Shown: positions 24,501 through 35,872, counted from the stretch's first letter. The stretch is DNA of 64,000 nucleotides from Axinella damicornis (GCA_963931865.1 OZ007515.1:3252511-3316510), one strand, 5' to 3'. Notes: a model not told the origin generated them from the sequence alone. Program-made: numbers and translations.

Positions 24501-27500
24501 GCTTGAATCAGTTAATTCAGCATCCACCTGCTAGAATTTAACTGTTAGCACCACACATTTCCACCTGTTAGTGATAACTTATAGCATCCACCTGTTTTTA
24601 GCTCCACCTGTTACCTGTTAGCATCTAGCCATCCACCTGTTAGCATCTACCAGCTATAACTATGTTAGCACTATAGCATTTACCATGCCAGTTAACACTA
24701 TAGCATCCACCTGTTAGCATCTACCAGTTATAACTATCTGTTAGCACTATAGCATTTACCATGGCCAGTTAGCACTATAGCATCCACCCAGCCATCCACC
24801 TGTTAGTGATAACTTATAGCATCCACCTGTTAGAATTCACCTTTTAGCTCCACCTGTTACCTGTTAGCATCTAGCCATCCACCTGTTAGCATCTACCAGT
24901 TATAACTATGTTAGCACTATAGCATCCACCTGTCAGCATCCACCTCTCAGAATCCACCTGTCTACTCTTGGTACCAGACCCTCTGCACGTACCAAGACTA
25001 CCACCTGTCCTGTTAGCATCCACCAAATGGCATCCACCAAATGGCACATTCAACCCAACATGAAAAGTTGGAGAAATGCAAAATGGGTTCAAATTCCAAA
25101 TGCACAGTGGCAGTAATTGCCAGATTGCATTCCAACCACTTAAACTCATCCAGTGTAACATCTATAACAGAGAATGCAGTACTTTCAATTAATGAATGTC
25201 ACATATGGTTCGCTGGCAAAGTTCATAGAAAACTATTCCAGTGCGAGGGGGACACAGACATAATTATGGTTTTTACAGATATCATAATGTTTTTACAGAA
25301 ATGTTCTTACAGGTTAGCAGAATTCCAAATCCCTATAGTATCCTCATAACACATGCTGGGACAGTTGACCAGCTGACATTCACATGCCAGCTACTAGTGT
25401 TAAGTTTCAACGACTTCCATGATGACTTCCATAACCTGCTACATGCCTCTACTTGGGAGTGTTGACACACAGAGCCACATCACTACAGAAGATGACATCA
25501 TGTTCCCGTAACCATGGGAGGTACAATGTAAGGACTTCCTTAGTAAGTGTTGATTCCTCTTGTAATTATGCTGCTTTCAAAATGATCTGAAGGCCAACTT
25601 TGACCATATGTTGAGCAGAACATCGATCACATTTGTGGCATAACAGTAAACAACATGGGTCACGTGTATAGGATAGGATAATTTATTTCAGATTGATTTC
25701 CGCTATGAACACAGATGGAGGGTCCCAATCTCCACAACACTCTGCAGACTGTATACATAATTTGTAGCGGTGTGGTACTGCAACATAAGGACATGTTCAA
25801 TCAACAATGTAATTGAAGTGCTAACCAGAAATCACAACGCAAACAAAGATTACATTTCATATTACCACTTACAAACATTGCTTTGTTTGGCTATTATGCC
25901 ACTCAAGGGGTAATTACTAACCTTGAAGGTTCATAGGATAGGCCAGTACAGTTCATATGATCTGATAGGTCATAGTTCATAAGGTAGGTATACCAGGAAG
26001 GTCAGAGTTCACAGGATAGGCCAGTACAGTTCTTCAGGTGAGCCTGAGCGAGCCCCCACACTAGCGTGACTTCATTGCACAGTGTGTGTGTATGTTTGCT
26101 TGGATCTTTCGCACTTACCGTAAATTTTAAATCAACAGATTTCACTTGCACGTTCACAATAATACTCAAATTCAATGAACCCTCGATGCAAAGATAGTGA
26201 ACAGTCCCTGTAGACGGACGATGGCGACAACAAAGATGGAGACCACGAGTATATATTTAGTGTCATAATCTCTGTGGCCTACTATGCTCATTGCCCAGTC
26301 ACATTCTGATGACAGTCATGTGAATGCAACTGCTCCATGCATGTCCTGCACGTGCATGCACTTCGCTCAGGCTCACCCTCCAATGTCCTGCACGTGCATG
26401 CACTTCGCTCAGGCTTGCCCCTCCAATGTCCTGCATTCCACTAGTATGAGCATGATAGGCTAGGAGGTCATAGTTCATAATAATATGGGAAGGATACTTC
26501 ATAGGGTAGGTATACAGTGTATATGGGAAGGTCACAGTTCACAGGATAGGTACTAGGAAACAGGTGCACAAGGGACAATACAAATAAATACCATCATTAA
26601 TCAGACAGTGTAATGTTCCTCATATGCAGTCAGGTGGTCTCAGTGCATGGATTCCTCGCTCACTGGAGTAGCTGTGTACATAGTTTTAGTCCCAAACCCA
26701 AACCAACCCCAGCGTGGATCACTTTCAATATTGCACGGGAGAAACAAGCAGGATGAAGAGTCGGAATGAGATTACTGTGTACATTCAATCAAAGCTGTTG
26801 ATCTCAATTGAATTGTAACATTGACTTACCTGGTACGGCGGCACAACTGCTTGTGTGTTCTCCTCCCTCTCCTCCTGCCTCCTGCCTTCCCTCCTCCCTG
26901 CAACTCCTCTGGCTCACCCTCAGACACATCACTGCCCGAACTGGGCACCTCTCCTGGGAATTCACCGCAACAGAAAACATTAATGCATGGCCCCGAATAT
27001 TATAGTGAGAAATCTGGTGACTAGGTAAGAATGAGTACAAATAAACAAATGGTGGTTTGCACCTGATGACATCAGCAACAAAGCTGATTGACCTAGATAT
27101 ACCTCTGACAGGGTATTTAAGTCTTGGTACCAGACTCTTATAAAATGGTGGGCTCAACTGCTCATGTATAGTCATGCTCTGACACTGGGTGAGCAAAACG
27201 TATGTGAGAACCAACAGCATTTACATCCATGTCATTCATGTATTACTACAAGGCGTATACCCTATTATGTGGATAACACCGAATAATAAACTGTTTATTG
27301 CCAATGTGAATGCTGTGGTTTGCACATCCCTATTGCCCACCCAATACAGGGTGGATGCAAGTCTTATGAGGTCAATTGATTCTCTGCGGTGATCAAAATT
27401 ACGCTGAGTCTAGTCAGTCTGGTACCAACTATATAATGCACAGAATTTTGTCAATGGAAAATCAAATGCCTGCTGTCTTTGAAAGCACTTCTTGTAGTCC

Positions 27501-27708
27501 AGTGGATCTTTTCACAGTAGTTATGTGCCAGCATGCTTTTCTAATAGTGGTCCGGGTGGGCGCCAAATGGAACAAATGTAGTAGAAAAATTACTTTATGC
27601 GTGCTAGTCTCGTTCCCAGACCAGAACGAGACTAACTTCATGCGTGGTACCTTCAGGGATGTATTCCTGGTCATCTGAGTCGCTGCTGGAGCACTCTATG
27701 TCCGCCAT
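18514..27708 (-). CDS. CFDP1: CFDP1 / BCNT chromatin protein, 7 exons, 273 aa
   Basis: Nuclear protein of the BCNT family (yeast Swc5), a subunit of the SWR1/SRCAP machinery that deposits H2A.Z. Exons (minus strand): 27708-27651, 26953-26830, 23050-22853, 20009-19815, 19747-19678, 19129-19050, 18610-18514. The N-terminus is acidic and Ser-rich (MADIECSSSDSDDQEYIPE); exon 3 has an acidic run then RVDDLWASFKQKTK, the conserved DELWASF motif. Exon 5 ends KKPKMSTL, and exons 6-7 encode the BCNT-C domain (EKSRLDWLNYKKDEGLEEEL, then YLERQEFLQRTDLRQFELER). Human CFDP1 has 299 residues with the same order. The exon 3 donor (GTGCTG, 22852) is weak but phase and similarity support it. Introns 2 and 3 are 3.8 and 2.8 kb and repeat-rich. 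Confidence 0.93.
19145..19350. repeat. 33-bp minisatellite, about 6 units, CFDP1 intron 5
   Basis: Units contain AATAATTGTGTGCAAGG and ATCTTGAGTCCAAGT. The array ends about 15 bases from the 3' splice site of exon 6 (exon starts 19129), so it supplies the branch-point region. Confidence 0.95.
20564..20641. repeat. Tandemly doubled transposon terminus, CFDP1 intron 3
   Basis: Two copies of GATCTGTGCTGGGGTTGGGC plus TGGGTCTGGGACCGGGGCT. The sequence matches the right inverted repeat of the 8209-9247 element. Confidence 0.8.
21595..21677. mobile_element. 83-bp MITE, CFDP1 intron 3
   Basis: Begins TAGCCTCGTTCCCAGGCTC and ends GGCCTGGGAACGAGGC, with the shared inner motif AGCGACGAAAAGCTGGG. GTACCAC occurs at both flanks. 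Confidence 0.85.
23755..23845. mobile_element. 91-bp near-perfect palindromic MITE, CFDP1 intron 2
   Basis: Left TAGCCTCGTTCCCAGGCTCC and AGCTTTTTGTCGC; right is the inverse ending GGGAACGAGGCTA. No clear target duplication. Confidence 0.92.
24515..25035. repeat. Degenerate repeat array, CFDP1 intron 2
   Basis: Irregular repeats of CATCCACCTGTTAGCATCTA and ACTATAGCAT-type segments over about 500 bp. No regular period. Confidence 0.75.
26684..26750. mobile_element. Solo terminus of the 8209-9247 type element
   Basis: TAGTCCCAAACCCAAACCAA, then CCCCAGCGTGGATCACTTTC and AATATTGCACGGG: the inner part of the long inverted repeat without a visible partner end. Confidence 0.6.
27605..27634. mobile_element. 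30-bp minimal inverted-repeat element
   Basis: TAGTCTCGTTCCCAGACC overlapping GAACGAGACTA: two termini nearly fused. It lies in CFDP1 intron 1, about 15 bp from the exon 1 donor. Confidence 0.65.
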
Positions 27709-27822
27709 TGGCAATATTGTTGTTCAGCGCTACGCGCACGCGTATGCCATGCAGTTCGACGGACAAAAGGTCAGAGTGCAACTTCTAATTAACGCCCAAG
27801 TATTATTCTCGGCGGCGCGGTC
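27709..27822. promoter_or_regulatory. 114-bp bidirectional promoter of CFDP1 and SMIM13
   Basis: Divergent start codons at 27708 (-) and 27823 (+). The interval contains CpG-rich CTACGCGCACGCG and GGCGGCGCGG. No TATA box was seen. Confidence 0.65.
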
Positions 27823-28276
27823 ATGTCACTGGCATCAGTGGGAGAGGCAGTACTGGGGATCGTGCTGGTACTTCTGGGCATCCTAGCTGTGGCAGCATTC
27901 ATATTTGCGTGTGAGTAGCCGATATCATGCATTCTTTAGACAAGTCTAAAAGTAGTCTCGCGGGCCGGGCCAGACGTTCGCGGTGCGCGCGGAGCCGCGA
28001 ACGTCGGGCCCGCCAGACTTTACATGATACACGCCTCACTGTGCAGGTTGGGGCATAGTGTGGAAACTGTTGCTCTCAAGACTTGGTCTGTTTAAAGAGA
28101 TCTTCAGTGGTGCAGAAGGGAAGGAAGCAGAGAAGAAGCACGCCCCTAAATCTGGCACACTCCACTCCCCTACGGCACGGATTATTAAGCCACCCAGAAG
28201 CAATGAACACATGGACTCCAGACAGAGACATGCATTAGCAGCTTCCATTAATAAGACAGAACCCTCTCAGACATAG
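27823..28276 (+). CDS. SMIM13: Small integral membrane protein 13 homologue, 2 exons, 105 aa
   Basis: Single-pass membrane micro-protein of unknown function. Exons 27823-27910 and 28047-28276 join in phase 1 with a strong GTGAGT donor. An N-terminal hydrophobic segment (about residues 9-30, GIVLVLLGILAVAAFIFAC) is followed at the membrane edge by WGIVWKLLLSRLGLFKEIF, which aligns with the conserved YFVWHLFLSKFKFLREL region of vertebrate SMIM13. The tail is polar and basic (residues RQRHALAASI near the end). The intron is only 136 bp and more than half of it is a palindromic repeat element. Assignment rests on the juxtamembrane motif and size; function is not known. Confidence 0.8.
27952..28022. 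mobile_element. GC-rich palindromic element inside the SMIM13 intron
   Basis: Reads TAGTCTCGCGGGCC...CAGACGTTCGCGG then the inverse CCGCGAACGTCGGGCCCGCC. A strong hairpin of about 70 bp in a 136-bp intron; relative of the 59815-60208 element. Confidence 0.75.
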
Positions 28277-28661
28277 CCCAACCTTATGTACTTTAGACAC
28301 ACAACAGAATAATGTCCACAAAAATTAATTTTCCACTTCCGTTGAGATCACTGAACACTAGCAAAAATGGTATTGTTGCAGGAAGATGAGAGCATGTACA
28401 ATTTGTGACTGCATAACTTGTGGCCTGCACAATTTGAATAACCTGGAAGTCCTGACCACAGTAAAGCATGATTATAAACTAAAACAATGCACACAGACTG
28501 GTGAGCCTTATAAGGCCATGTTGTACCAACTGACAGTGCTAGACTATGCCTCAGTCCAAACTGCTGAAGAAACCTTTGTATCGTAACACGTTTAGCAGTT
28601 ACTTGGCCTGTGTGTGTGTGTGCACAGCCTATGGCTGACGGTGTAGTGCTGCCATGTACCC
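28277..28661. other. Convergent gap between SMIM13 and TMEM170
   Basis: SMIM13 (+) and TMEM170 (-) end towards each other here. No further coding signal was recognised. Confidence 0.6.
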
Positions 28662-31134
28662 TCAGAGAAAGGCATATACTGGTACACAGGAGATGATGGT
28701 GGTAAGAGCAATGGAGGCGAGGCTGAGACCAATACCCCAGCCAAAGGCAGCTAGGGATGACATCGACCAGCCAACTGTAACGTATATCCCAGCCACAAAG
28801 GCACCTGTGTGTGTGTGTGTGTGTGTTGTGTGTGTGTGTGTACACGTGTATGTGTGGGGGGATGGGGAGGGAGATAAACATCAATGGTCATCCATAGTGT
28901 ATAAAGGAACTATGAATAATGTAGGTGGTATTGAGTCCCCCTCTTCCCAAAGCATCAAGTTACACTGCAGACTAAGATGTGAAGATTATGCTGGGTCACT
29001 GATCAAGTGGATATGCAGTGTCTCCATACCAACAACCCAGAAATTTCAGCTAATAGCATTTCTTGTCTAGCATCTCTGGCGCATAGCACATCAGTAACAT
29101 ACTACACTATTGTTATAGTGGTGCCAAACAAGAGGTTGGAGTACTAATGGCACCACTATAGCCTTGTTCCCACCTCCCGTCTTTGATCGCTTGCAATATG
29201 CAAATAAGGAGGGGGAACGCCTAAGACATCTGGTCACGTGTGGTAACCGTCAGGTAGACAGAGGGTAGGGTGTAATGATTCCCACTTCACATCAACCTGT
29301 CCCTAGTGTCATGAACAACAAATCAATGGGTATTGTGCTGCCTTGTGAACGTTCTGGCCTCCAGAAAGGGCTTCTAGATCCTTTGTCAGGCACCAGTCCC
29401 CAAGACATCACCACACAACCAGATTTCCCAGGCCTCTCCCTCCATATTTGCATACTATAAAAGACTGGAGAGGGGGGACAGCCTGGGAATGAGGCTAGCA
29501 CCACCACACTGACAGCCAACACCAGCAGCTATATAGCAAAGTCATAACCATTAGGCTGGCTTCCTTCCACATGTATTGCAGCTTGAAGGTGGCAAGTAGC
29601 CTGTACACACAATTTCAGTCAACATCAATTATCACCTAATGCAAACATATCACTGTCCTGGTATATACAGTAGCCAACAGTCAAGGTGCCAGGGTATGGC
29701 TATTACACCAGAATGCAATCAAACCACCACCACCACCTAATGTGCAACTATTAGCCACCTGTTAACAAAGCTCCATTAGTGAAAGTAACAAACAGGGAAT
29801 GACTAGGTATTCCCTCAATAGCTGCGATGAAAGTTCTCAGATAGAATATCCGCAACAACAAAACAGACAGTAATTTGGAAGCTTTACAGCCAAGATGTAA
29901 GTAAGCTTGAGCTTGTGATAGCTACGATTGCTGAGGGAACTGAAAGTTCTAGGATTTGATTCTTATTCAGAAGTGTGGGTCAGATCATTTCGGCCATAAC
30001 CTTCTGAATAATTATGCACTAGCCAAGATTAGATAATCATGATCAGCTATTGGATATCGGCTAAAAATATCGGTATCAGCTATCGGCTGTGTTACAAAAT
30101 GATTTGTCGGTAACAGTGTAAAAATAAGCAGTGAATGGCAGAAAATTTGAACAAAGTTGTATATCGGATCAGCTATTGGTATCAGTAGACATTTGTAGTT
30201 GGTTATCAGAACATCGGCTAAAATTTCATATCACTCTGCTGGGCCCACGGCAGAGGGGCAGCACACGAGCATCGTACAGCAGCACTGCTTAGCCGAATTC
30301 CAACTGAATTTAAAAGGCTCCTTTCAGATCCTAAGAGACTCAACTATGGCTCCCAGACATTCAATCATCATCACCTCCCACACACCTATGCATCTGCAAA
30401 CTGGACAGTGGTGATACCAGAGCTTAATCTGCTCTTCCATACTGAGCCCGAGTGCTGCTGCATCACTGTGCCATAACTCATCAGATGCATTTCATAAGCT
30501 CTATATTTTGCAAACACAAGTTGCTTGTTGTCTTGGATAGATTTCACCAAATAGAAACTCCACACTCAAATAAGGTCTTGTTAATTCAAATCAAACGTTA
30601 AGCAATTTAGCTTACTTTAATTTAGATCCATGTTTTTTGGCTACCATGAAACAAAATAGGTGCTCAAGGTACGTAGCATATCAGCTGACGAATGAGCCAA
30701 CCCGTGCTATGCTAATCCGATCACCAGCTATCGATTATTATGGAAAGAATTCACAGGACCATTGGTTACTCTCTCTCTCTTTGCCCATTTCTGCATTGCT
30801 GGGCAGTCCAAGACAAAGTACTTTCCTTCTGTGCATAGAGTGGAGTGAAGATATGACTATCTTGGGCCTGTCTACGGTTCACTTCTGCCTACTCTTCATT
30901 GTCAAAAGGTACACTCAGAACACTGCAATATCAAAACTATGCAAGGTAGGCAGGCATGTTCACCTCAGCTTCAACAGATCAAAAGACTATGATATTCAAA
31001 ATAGAGACACGGAAAACAGGCGACACTTTGATTGAAGTTTATTGCAGCGATAGACTCTTGTTTCATTCAAAAGCACGGTCAGGGTGACAGGGTTTCATCC
31101 AGGATTAACCTTTTTTTTGGTGGTGGTGGTGGGT

Positions 31135-31167
<33 letters not shown>

Positions 31168-31955
31168 GGGGGGGGGGGCTGAGCACTTGGAATGGGCAAT
31201 GGGCATGGGAGCATGCTTTAGCACCTTTATGGAGGTCTGGGTCCCGTCCCCTTACCGAATTACATCTGTATGTGTCCCTCATCTTTTCATCTAGTTGTTG
31301 CTGTTTGGGAGGAAATCCCCCTTCCTCCTCCTACTGGGTGAAACCCTGGGGTGAGCTCTAGCATCACACCCAGGCCATGTGGAAACCTTTTGTCTGTGTG
31401 GCCTTAGTATGAGGTAAGCGAGCTCACATTCGGCCACCCACTTTCTGCATTCAAATTTGTAAGGTACAAGTGATGAAGTAGCTCCTCTTACGTTACACAA
31501 TGACTACGAGCAATGAGCTACAGCTGTTGGATGAATCAACTCACATGCCACTGCATCCCCACACAGCACCTTCAGTTCCCCGCATCCAAGGAACACGAGC
31601 GGTACAATGAGACTGACTCCCTTCCTTGTCACCCGCAGGCAGGCTGCACAGACCACACCCACCACAATATAGACAAGAGTCGACATTAGAAACGCCCAGA
31701 AGAGCATGTTACCCCATATCTCTATGGAAGGAATGGCCATTGTGTGTTGGTTTAGCCTCCTCTCAACACCACATCTAAGAGCTAGTTAGCCTCGTTCCCA
31801 GGCCTTCTTCTCACCCAATGAGAAGGCCTGGGCTAAAAGAGCTAGTTACCTGTGGCATTATTCAGCTGGGTGTCTAAGGACAACGTGGCTAACCCCATGC
31901 CAGCTTCCGGTGCACTCCAGTCCTCTTCCTGGAAACAATGAAACAGCACCTGCAT
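28662..31955 (-). CDS. TMEM170: TMEM170 multipass membrane protein, 3 exons seen, 5' start uncertain
   Basis: Three- to four-pass membrane protein; human TMEM170A shapes ER sheets and the nuclear envelope. Exons (minus strand): (31955 or upstream)-31850, 31721-31545, 28804-28662. The join ...NNAT/EIWGNMLFWAFLMSTLVYI matches human ..PEMWYGVFLWALVSSLFF, and the last exon (AFVAGIYVTVGWSMSSLAAF, GWGIGLSLAS) matches AGVYRAAGKEM...ALTLGTGQ and stops at YAFL. Helices lie about at EIWGN..VVC, SLIVPLVFLG, and in the last exon. The first in-frame ATG is 31955, giving an N-terminus of normal length. However a good acceptor (TTGTTTCCAG) ends at 31929, so an extra 5' exon is possible; ATG 33168 was considered but its phase does not fit. 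The acceptor of the last exon follows a CA repeat. Confidence 0.83.
29159..29497. mobile_element. 339-bp inverted-repeat element, TMEM170 intron
   Basis: Starts TAGCCTTGTTCCCACCTCCC, ends CAGCCTGGGAATGAGGCTA; the inner GATCGCTTGCAATATGCAAA is shared with the element at 51131. Flanks GCACCACTA and GCACCACCA agree in 8 of 9. Confidence 0.8.
31126..31178. repeat. Poly-G tract of about 50 bp, TMEM170 intron
   Basis: G run broken only by single T residues; poly-C on the gene's sense strand. Confidence 0.9.
31787..31835. mobile_element. 49-bp MITE in the 128-bp TMEM170 intron
   Basis: TAGCCTCGTTCCCAGGCCTT...AAGGCCTGGGCTA with AAGAGCTAGT present on both sides. The right copy of the duplicated target reaches the 5' splice site (31849). 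Confidence 0.85.
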
Positions 31956-33451
31956 GACTAGTCTCGGAACAACTGACCCAGCTACAGCACAGGCTCTGTG
32001 GCCCGGCTTGAGCGTAGTGAGCAAGGAGTGGTCACTCCCAATACGTGCAATACTACTTAGAGCTGCAGCTGGGGATTGTGACCCCGTATATGCGGCAACT
32101 AGCTGTAGATGTGGCTTACCGTATAACTCTGTATACTACCAAAATGTTACACAGTCATGGTAGATTTTTTCAATGGTCACAGGGTCACCGGCAGTTTAGC
32201 AGCGTGGTCACATGGTCACAGGCAGTTTTTGGACAGTCACAGGCTGTGACCCCGGTTGCAGCTCTCAGTATGGCGCTTATTAGAGTGACCACAGAGAGGA
32301 AAGGTCTGGGCACATGCCTAGATTCGAGTTGTCCCCATGGAATGCAATTATGTGCAGGTAATTAGCGACCAGTGGTCATACCACACGATGATCACTATCA
32401 ACCTGCTTGTTGCTCCCCTTACTTTTGCCAATCACTCCAGGTAACACGGCATAGCACAGCGATTTGTCATATCTAGTCACTGGTAACATTGAAAAGTAGT
32501 CTCGTGCCCAGACCCTCCCACACATGTAGGGTCTGGTGTTCTGAGCAACATTTCTTGTCACGGTTCGCTCTGGGATTTGAGAGCTTGATTCAGATGGCAG
32601 AACGCGAATGACTTAGGCAATCAGGCAGGTGGCCTACCGTGTACGGTATAGTCTCAAACGTAGTGAAAGCTTGTCTCACAGCCTGTTTTTGGTAGTCCTA
32701 ATTGACTTCGCAGCCATCTCAAGCCTTGTAAACGGTACGGTGTGGTATAGTGAGGCATATACTGTAAGAAACTCGAGTTCCAGATTTAAAAGTGCGATTA
32801 TGACATCATAAATGTGACCCGCTGAGCGAAAACCCGGCCCCGCCACATGTGACAAGAAATTAAATGTTGCTCAGAACACCAGACCCTCTTTCCACTTTTC
32901 GGGGAGGGTCTGGGAATGAGACTAACTGAAAACCTGAATGATGGTCAGGCCAACATAATTTCTGGCCTGGGGACAACTCAAATGTAGGCATGTGCCCAGA
33001 CCCTTCCTCCTCCCCTTGCAAAGGGTCTGGTTCTGCACAAACCATGCACACACACACATACTACACCACACATATATCACACACACCACACACACACACC
33101 ATCGTTTACTTTGGTTTTCTGTAGCTGCACCTCTTTCCTCACTGGTTGACAGTATCTGCGGTAGCCATTTTTTATGCTGTGGAAGTATGATTATAGCCTA
33201 ATTACTTCCTGCATATTTGTAATACCCCGCGTATTGAATATGCTAGCCGCATCCTACGGTATCCACGGTGAGGGATAATCTCCCTTTTATAGAGTTTTCG
33301 ACGAGGTGAATTAACTGAAATTGAACCGACGGAGACTATTTCAACAGCTGGGATCTACTAATTCAAGCAATTCAGTGAAACAAGCCTGCAGGCTCTAGGC
33401 CTATCCTATTTGTGTAGAAATTATAGTACTTTGCGAGTTTGACAAGGCATC
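31956..33451. other. Region between TMEM170 and BCAR1 starts
   Basis: Contains the 32497-32924 element, CAGACCC...GGGTCTGG inverted fragments near 33000 and a CA-rich patch (33040-33100). Divergent promoters of TMEM170 and BCAR1 must lie here. No additional gene was recognised. Confidence 0.55.
32497..32924. mobile_element. 428-bp inverted-repeat element upstream of BCAR1
   Basis: Left TAGTCTCGTGCCCAGACCCT through AGGGTCTGGTGTTCTGAGCA and ACATTTCTTGTCA; right is the inverse over about 70 bp, ending GGGAATGAGACTA. Flanks ATTGAAAAG and ACTGAAAAC agree in 7 of 9. Confidence 0.88.
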
Positions 33452-35872
33452 ATGACTGACAACACAAAGGTACGGTACATACAAGTCATGTTACTACTTT
33501 GTATTGATGTAACGATAATCCCATCTCGCTAGCTAGCTTGCTGTACGTACGTGTAGGCCTACATCGCTTTCGTCTAGACGAGGGTCACCATTGGCGTTAC
33601 GCACAGGTGGTCATGCGGTTGCCTATATTTTCGAGCATGGCCTCGAGCCAAATACATTGATAGTTACTAGCACAACGCCCATGCTTGAGTGTTTTGTCCA
33701 CTTGGTACTCAGCCAAATATCATAAGTTTATTTTACTGAGCTCTTCTGCTTGGTACAGACTAGACTGCCTTCCCTTTCTATCTGCAGAATCAGACACAGT
33801 TGCTCGCGAGAGCGCGCTACAACAACGTAGCAGAGTCGCCGGACGAGGTATCTTTCAGACAGGGTGATATCGTTACTGTGCTACAAAAGGACTACAAAGG
33901 GCAAGTAGACTGGTGGCTGTGCGAACTGCGCGGTCAAGTCGGAATGGTGCCTGCGAACTACTTTGAGATTTTCCACGACCACGACACAACCACGTACGAC
34001 ATTCCAAATCCGAGTACATCGGCGCGGTCCACACCAATCCCACCCTTCTCGTCCTCCCAAGAGGACTGCGGGCCGATCTATGACACCCCGCCGCCGCCTG
34101 CGGACGGAGAAGGATATGACCACGACTACGCCTTGCCACCGTCCGAAGGGCTTGAACTGTATGACCGCCCGCCGAGCAGTGCTCGTTCATCTGTGAAATC
34201 CAGTAATAGAATCTCTGCCGCTAGCTCGGTCAATTCAAGCTCAACCTATGATGTACCTCCGGACCTAGCTGACGTGTATGATATCCCGAGGCCCAGTGGG
34301 ACAGCAAAGGGGTTTGAAGAGGAGGAGAAGCGACCCCCTCTCCAAGCAGTTGACATCACCAAAATGTACGATGACCAAGCTGAAGAATTGCTCATTTCGT
34401 ACCGGCAGCTGATAACTGCCACATATGAGAATTTGGTTCAGACTGTCTATGGCCCTGATGCCTATTGGGGTATGGATAACAAGCCGAAACGGACAAACAC
34501 CCTACAGCGTGCTACGACAGCCACAAAGCACTTTGACCGGGCACTGACGGCATTGCTTGAATTCGGAAAAGGAGTGTCGAATATCCTTGAATGCTCTTCT
34601 GACACCAATTTCAGAAAGAGGTACAATAGCGCCTTCAAAGGGTTGCTCCAGAATCGACACGACATTCTTACAAAGTTGGACAGCCTCAGCTCAGAAAATG
34701 AAACCATTACAGCCACAGTGAAGTCACTTTTGGAGATTGCTCGTACCGTTCCCAGCGCTGTGACCGAGTTCACAGTTCTGGTTCAAGCCAACAAACTTCT
34801 GTTGTTCAAATCCAGCTCTAAGAATTCAAACAGCCTTCCTGTAATCACAAAGAACGAGGTCAAATCTCGCCCCCTCCCGGAGCTACCTGTACCTCCAGAG
34901 ACAGTTCATGACTTCAACACCGACTATGCTGATCCGGATTCTCGGGCAGAATTTCAGAAACCTCCAAGTGGAAGAGGGACTCCAGAGAGACTCCTTGAAG
35001 AAACTTCTCTTGATTGGGGGGGCACTTACTCTCGGCGACGGAAACCTAATGATCAGCTTCCTCCTACACCGCCATCCTACGCGACCGTCCCCCGGCAACC
35101 AAAGTCAAAGCAGAAGGAGCCATCTCATACCCCAGTTAGGAGTCACAGCCCGTATGGAACAAGGCCAGCCTATGAAGCACAGAGAACCCCTAGAAGGAAT
35201 GGTAACTATAATGACATTGATGGTGTGATAGATCCCCGTCTAATTGGAAGAAGGACGAGCCCCGCCTCTCCAGCGGGCAGCCGGGGACCAAGCCCCCAGC
35301 CAATCAAGCTCCGCCAGCAGAGCCTCAGCAGCTGCTCTGGGAGTTCAGAGGACATTGGCCACACACCGATGAAGCGATCACATTCTGCTGATCTCCTGGA
35401 TGGTCCATATGGGAGGGCAAATGGCTATAACACAAACAACCGTTCTGGTAGTCCAAAGCCCTTGAGACAAGAGGATCGCGAGCTGTTGGAACGATTCAGC
35501 AAACAGATGGATCTCATTGTTCCAAGTTTGAGAGATTCTATTGGAGTGTTGTTGGACTGTCTCAAGGATAGTGAACCACCACGAGACTTTGTTACTAAGA
35601 GCAAGCTGGCTGTGGTGGCCGCCTACAAACTGGTGTATGTTGCAGATGCACTCACACAGAAGATTCTCCACACAGATACCAAGGCTGAGATTCTCGCATC
35701 AAGCAACCAGCTCACGGAGAGCATTAAGGTCTTAGTGACTGACACAAAGACTGCAGCCCTCCAATATCCTAGCGTAATTGCCCTGAACAGGATGGCAGAG
35801 AGCCTGCGGAAGGTGTTCCCTTCAGCATTGGATTTAGTGAATTCTATAAGAACCCACTCAACTTTTGTTTGA
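33452..35872 (+). CDS. BCAR1: p130Cas / BCAR1-family adaptor, 2 exons, 700 aa
   Basis: Scaffold of integrin signalling at focal adhesions, phosphorylated by FAK/Src and read by Crk and Nck. Exon 1 (33452-33469) encodes only MTDNTK; exon 2 (33788-35872) encodes the rest. The SH3 domain spans about residues 11-70 (ARYNNVAESPDEVSFRQGDI, WWLCELRGQVGMVPANYFEI). The substrate region has YxxP motifs: YDIP twice, YDTP, YALP, YDRP and YDVP, against about 15 in human p130Cas. A helical serine-rich-type bundle follows (about residues 205-340, ITATYENLVQ..., FRKRYNSAFKGLLQ), then a Pro/Ser-rich linker. The C-terminal FAT-like four-helix domain (about 565-700) shows PPRDFVTKSKLAVVAAYKLV, the CAS-family signature. 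All four CAS modules are present in a single copy. Confidence 0.95.

Noticed and set aside
28348..28884. Minus-strand frame of 178 codons
   Set aside because: Overlaps the true last exon of TMEM170 in another frame; the hydrophobic frame from 28804 to 28662 is the one that matches the family.
30637..31035. Plus-strand frame of 132 codons
   Set aside because: No family resemblance, no splice partners, antisense within a TMEM170 intron, and the start is not in good context.
33144..33168. Candidate first exon of TMEM170 (ATGGCTACCGCAG, minus strand)
   Set aside because: Good start context and a GTGAGG donor, but the phase does not fit the exon starting at 31928.
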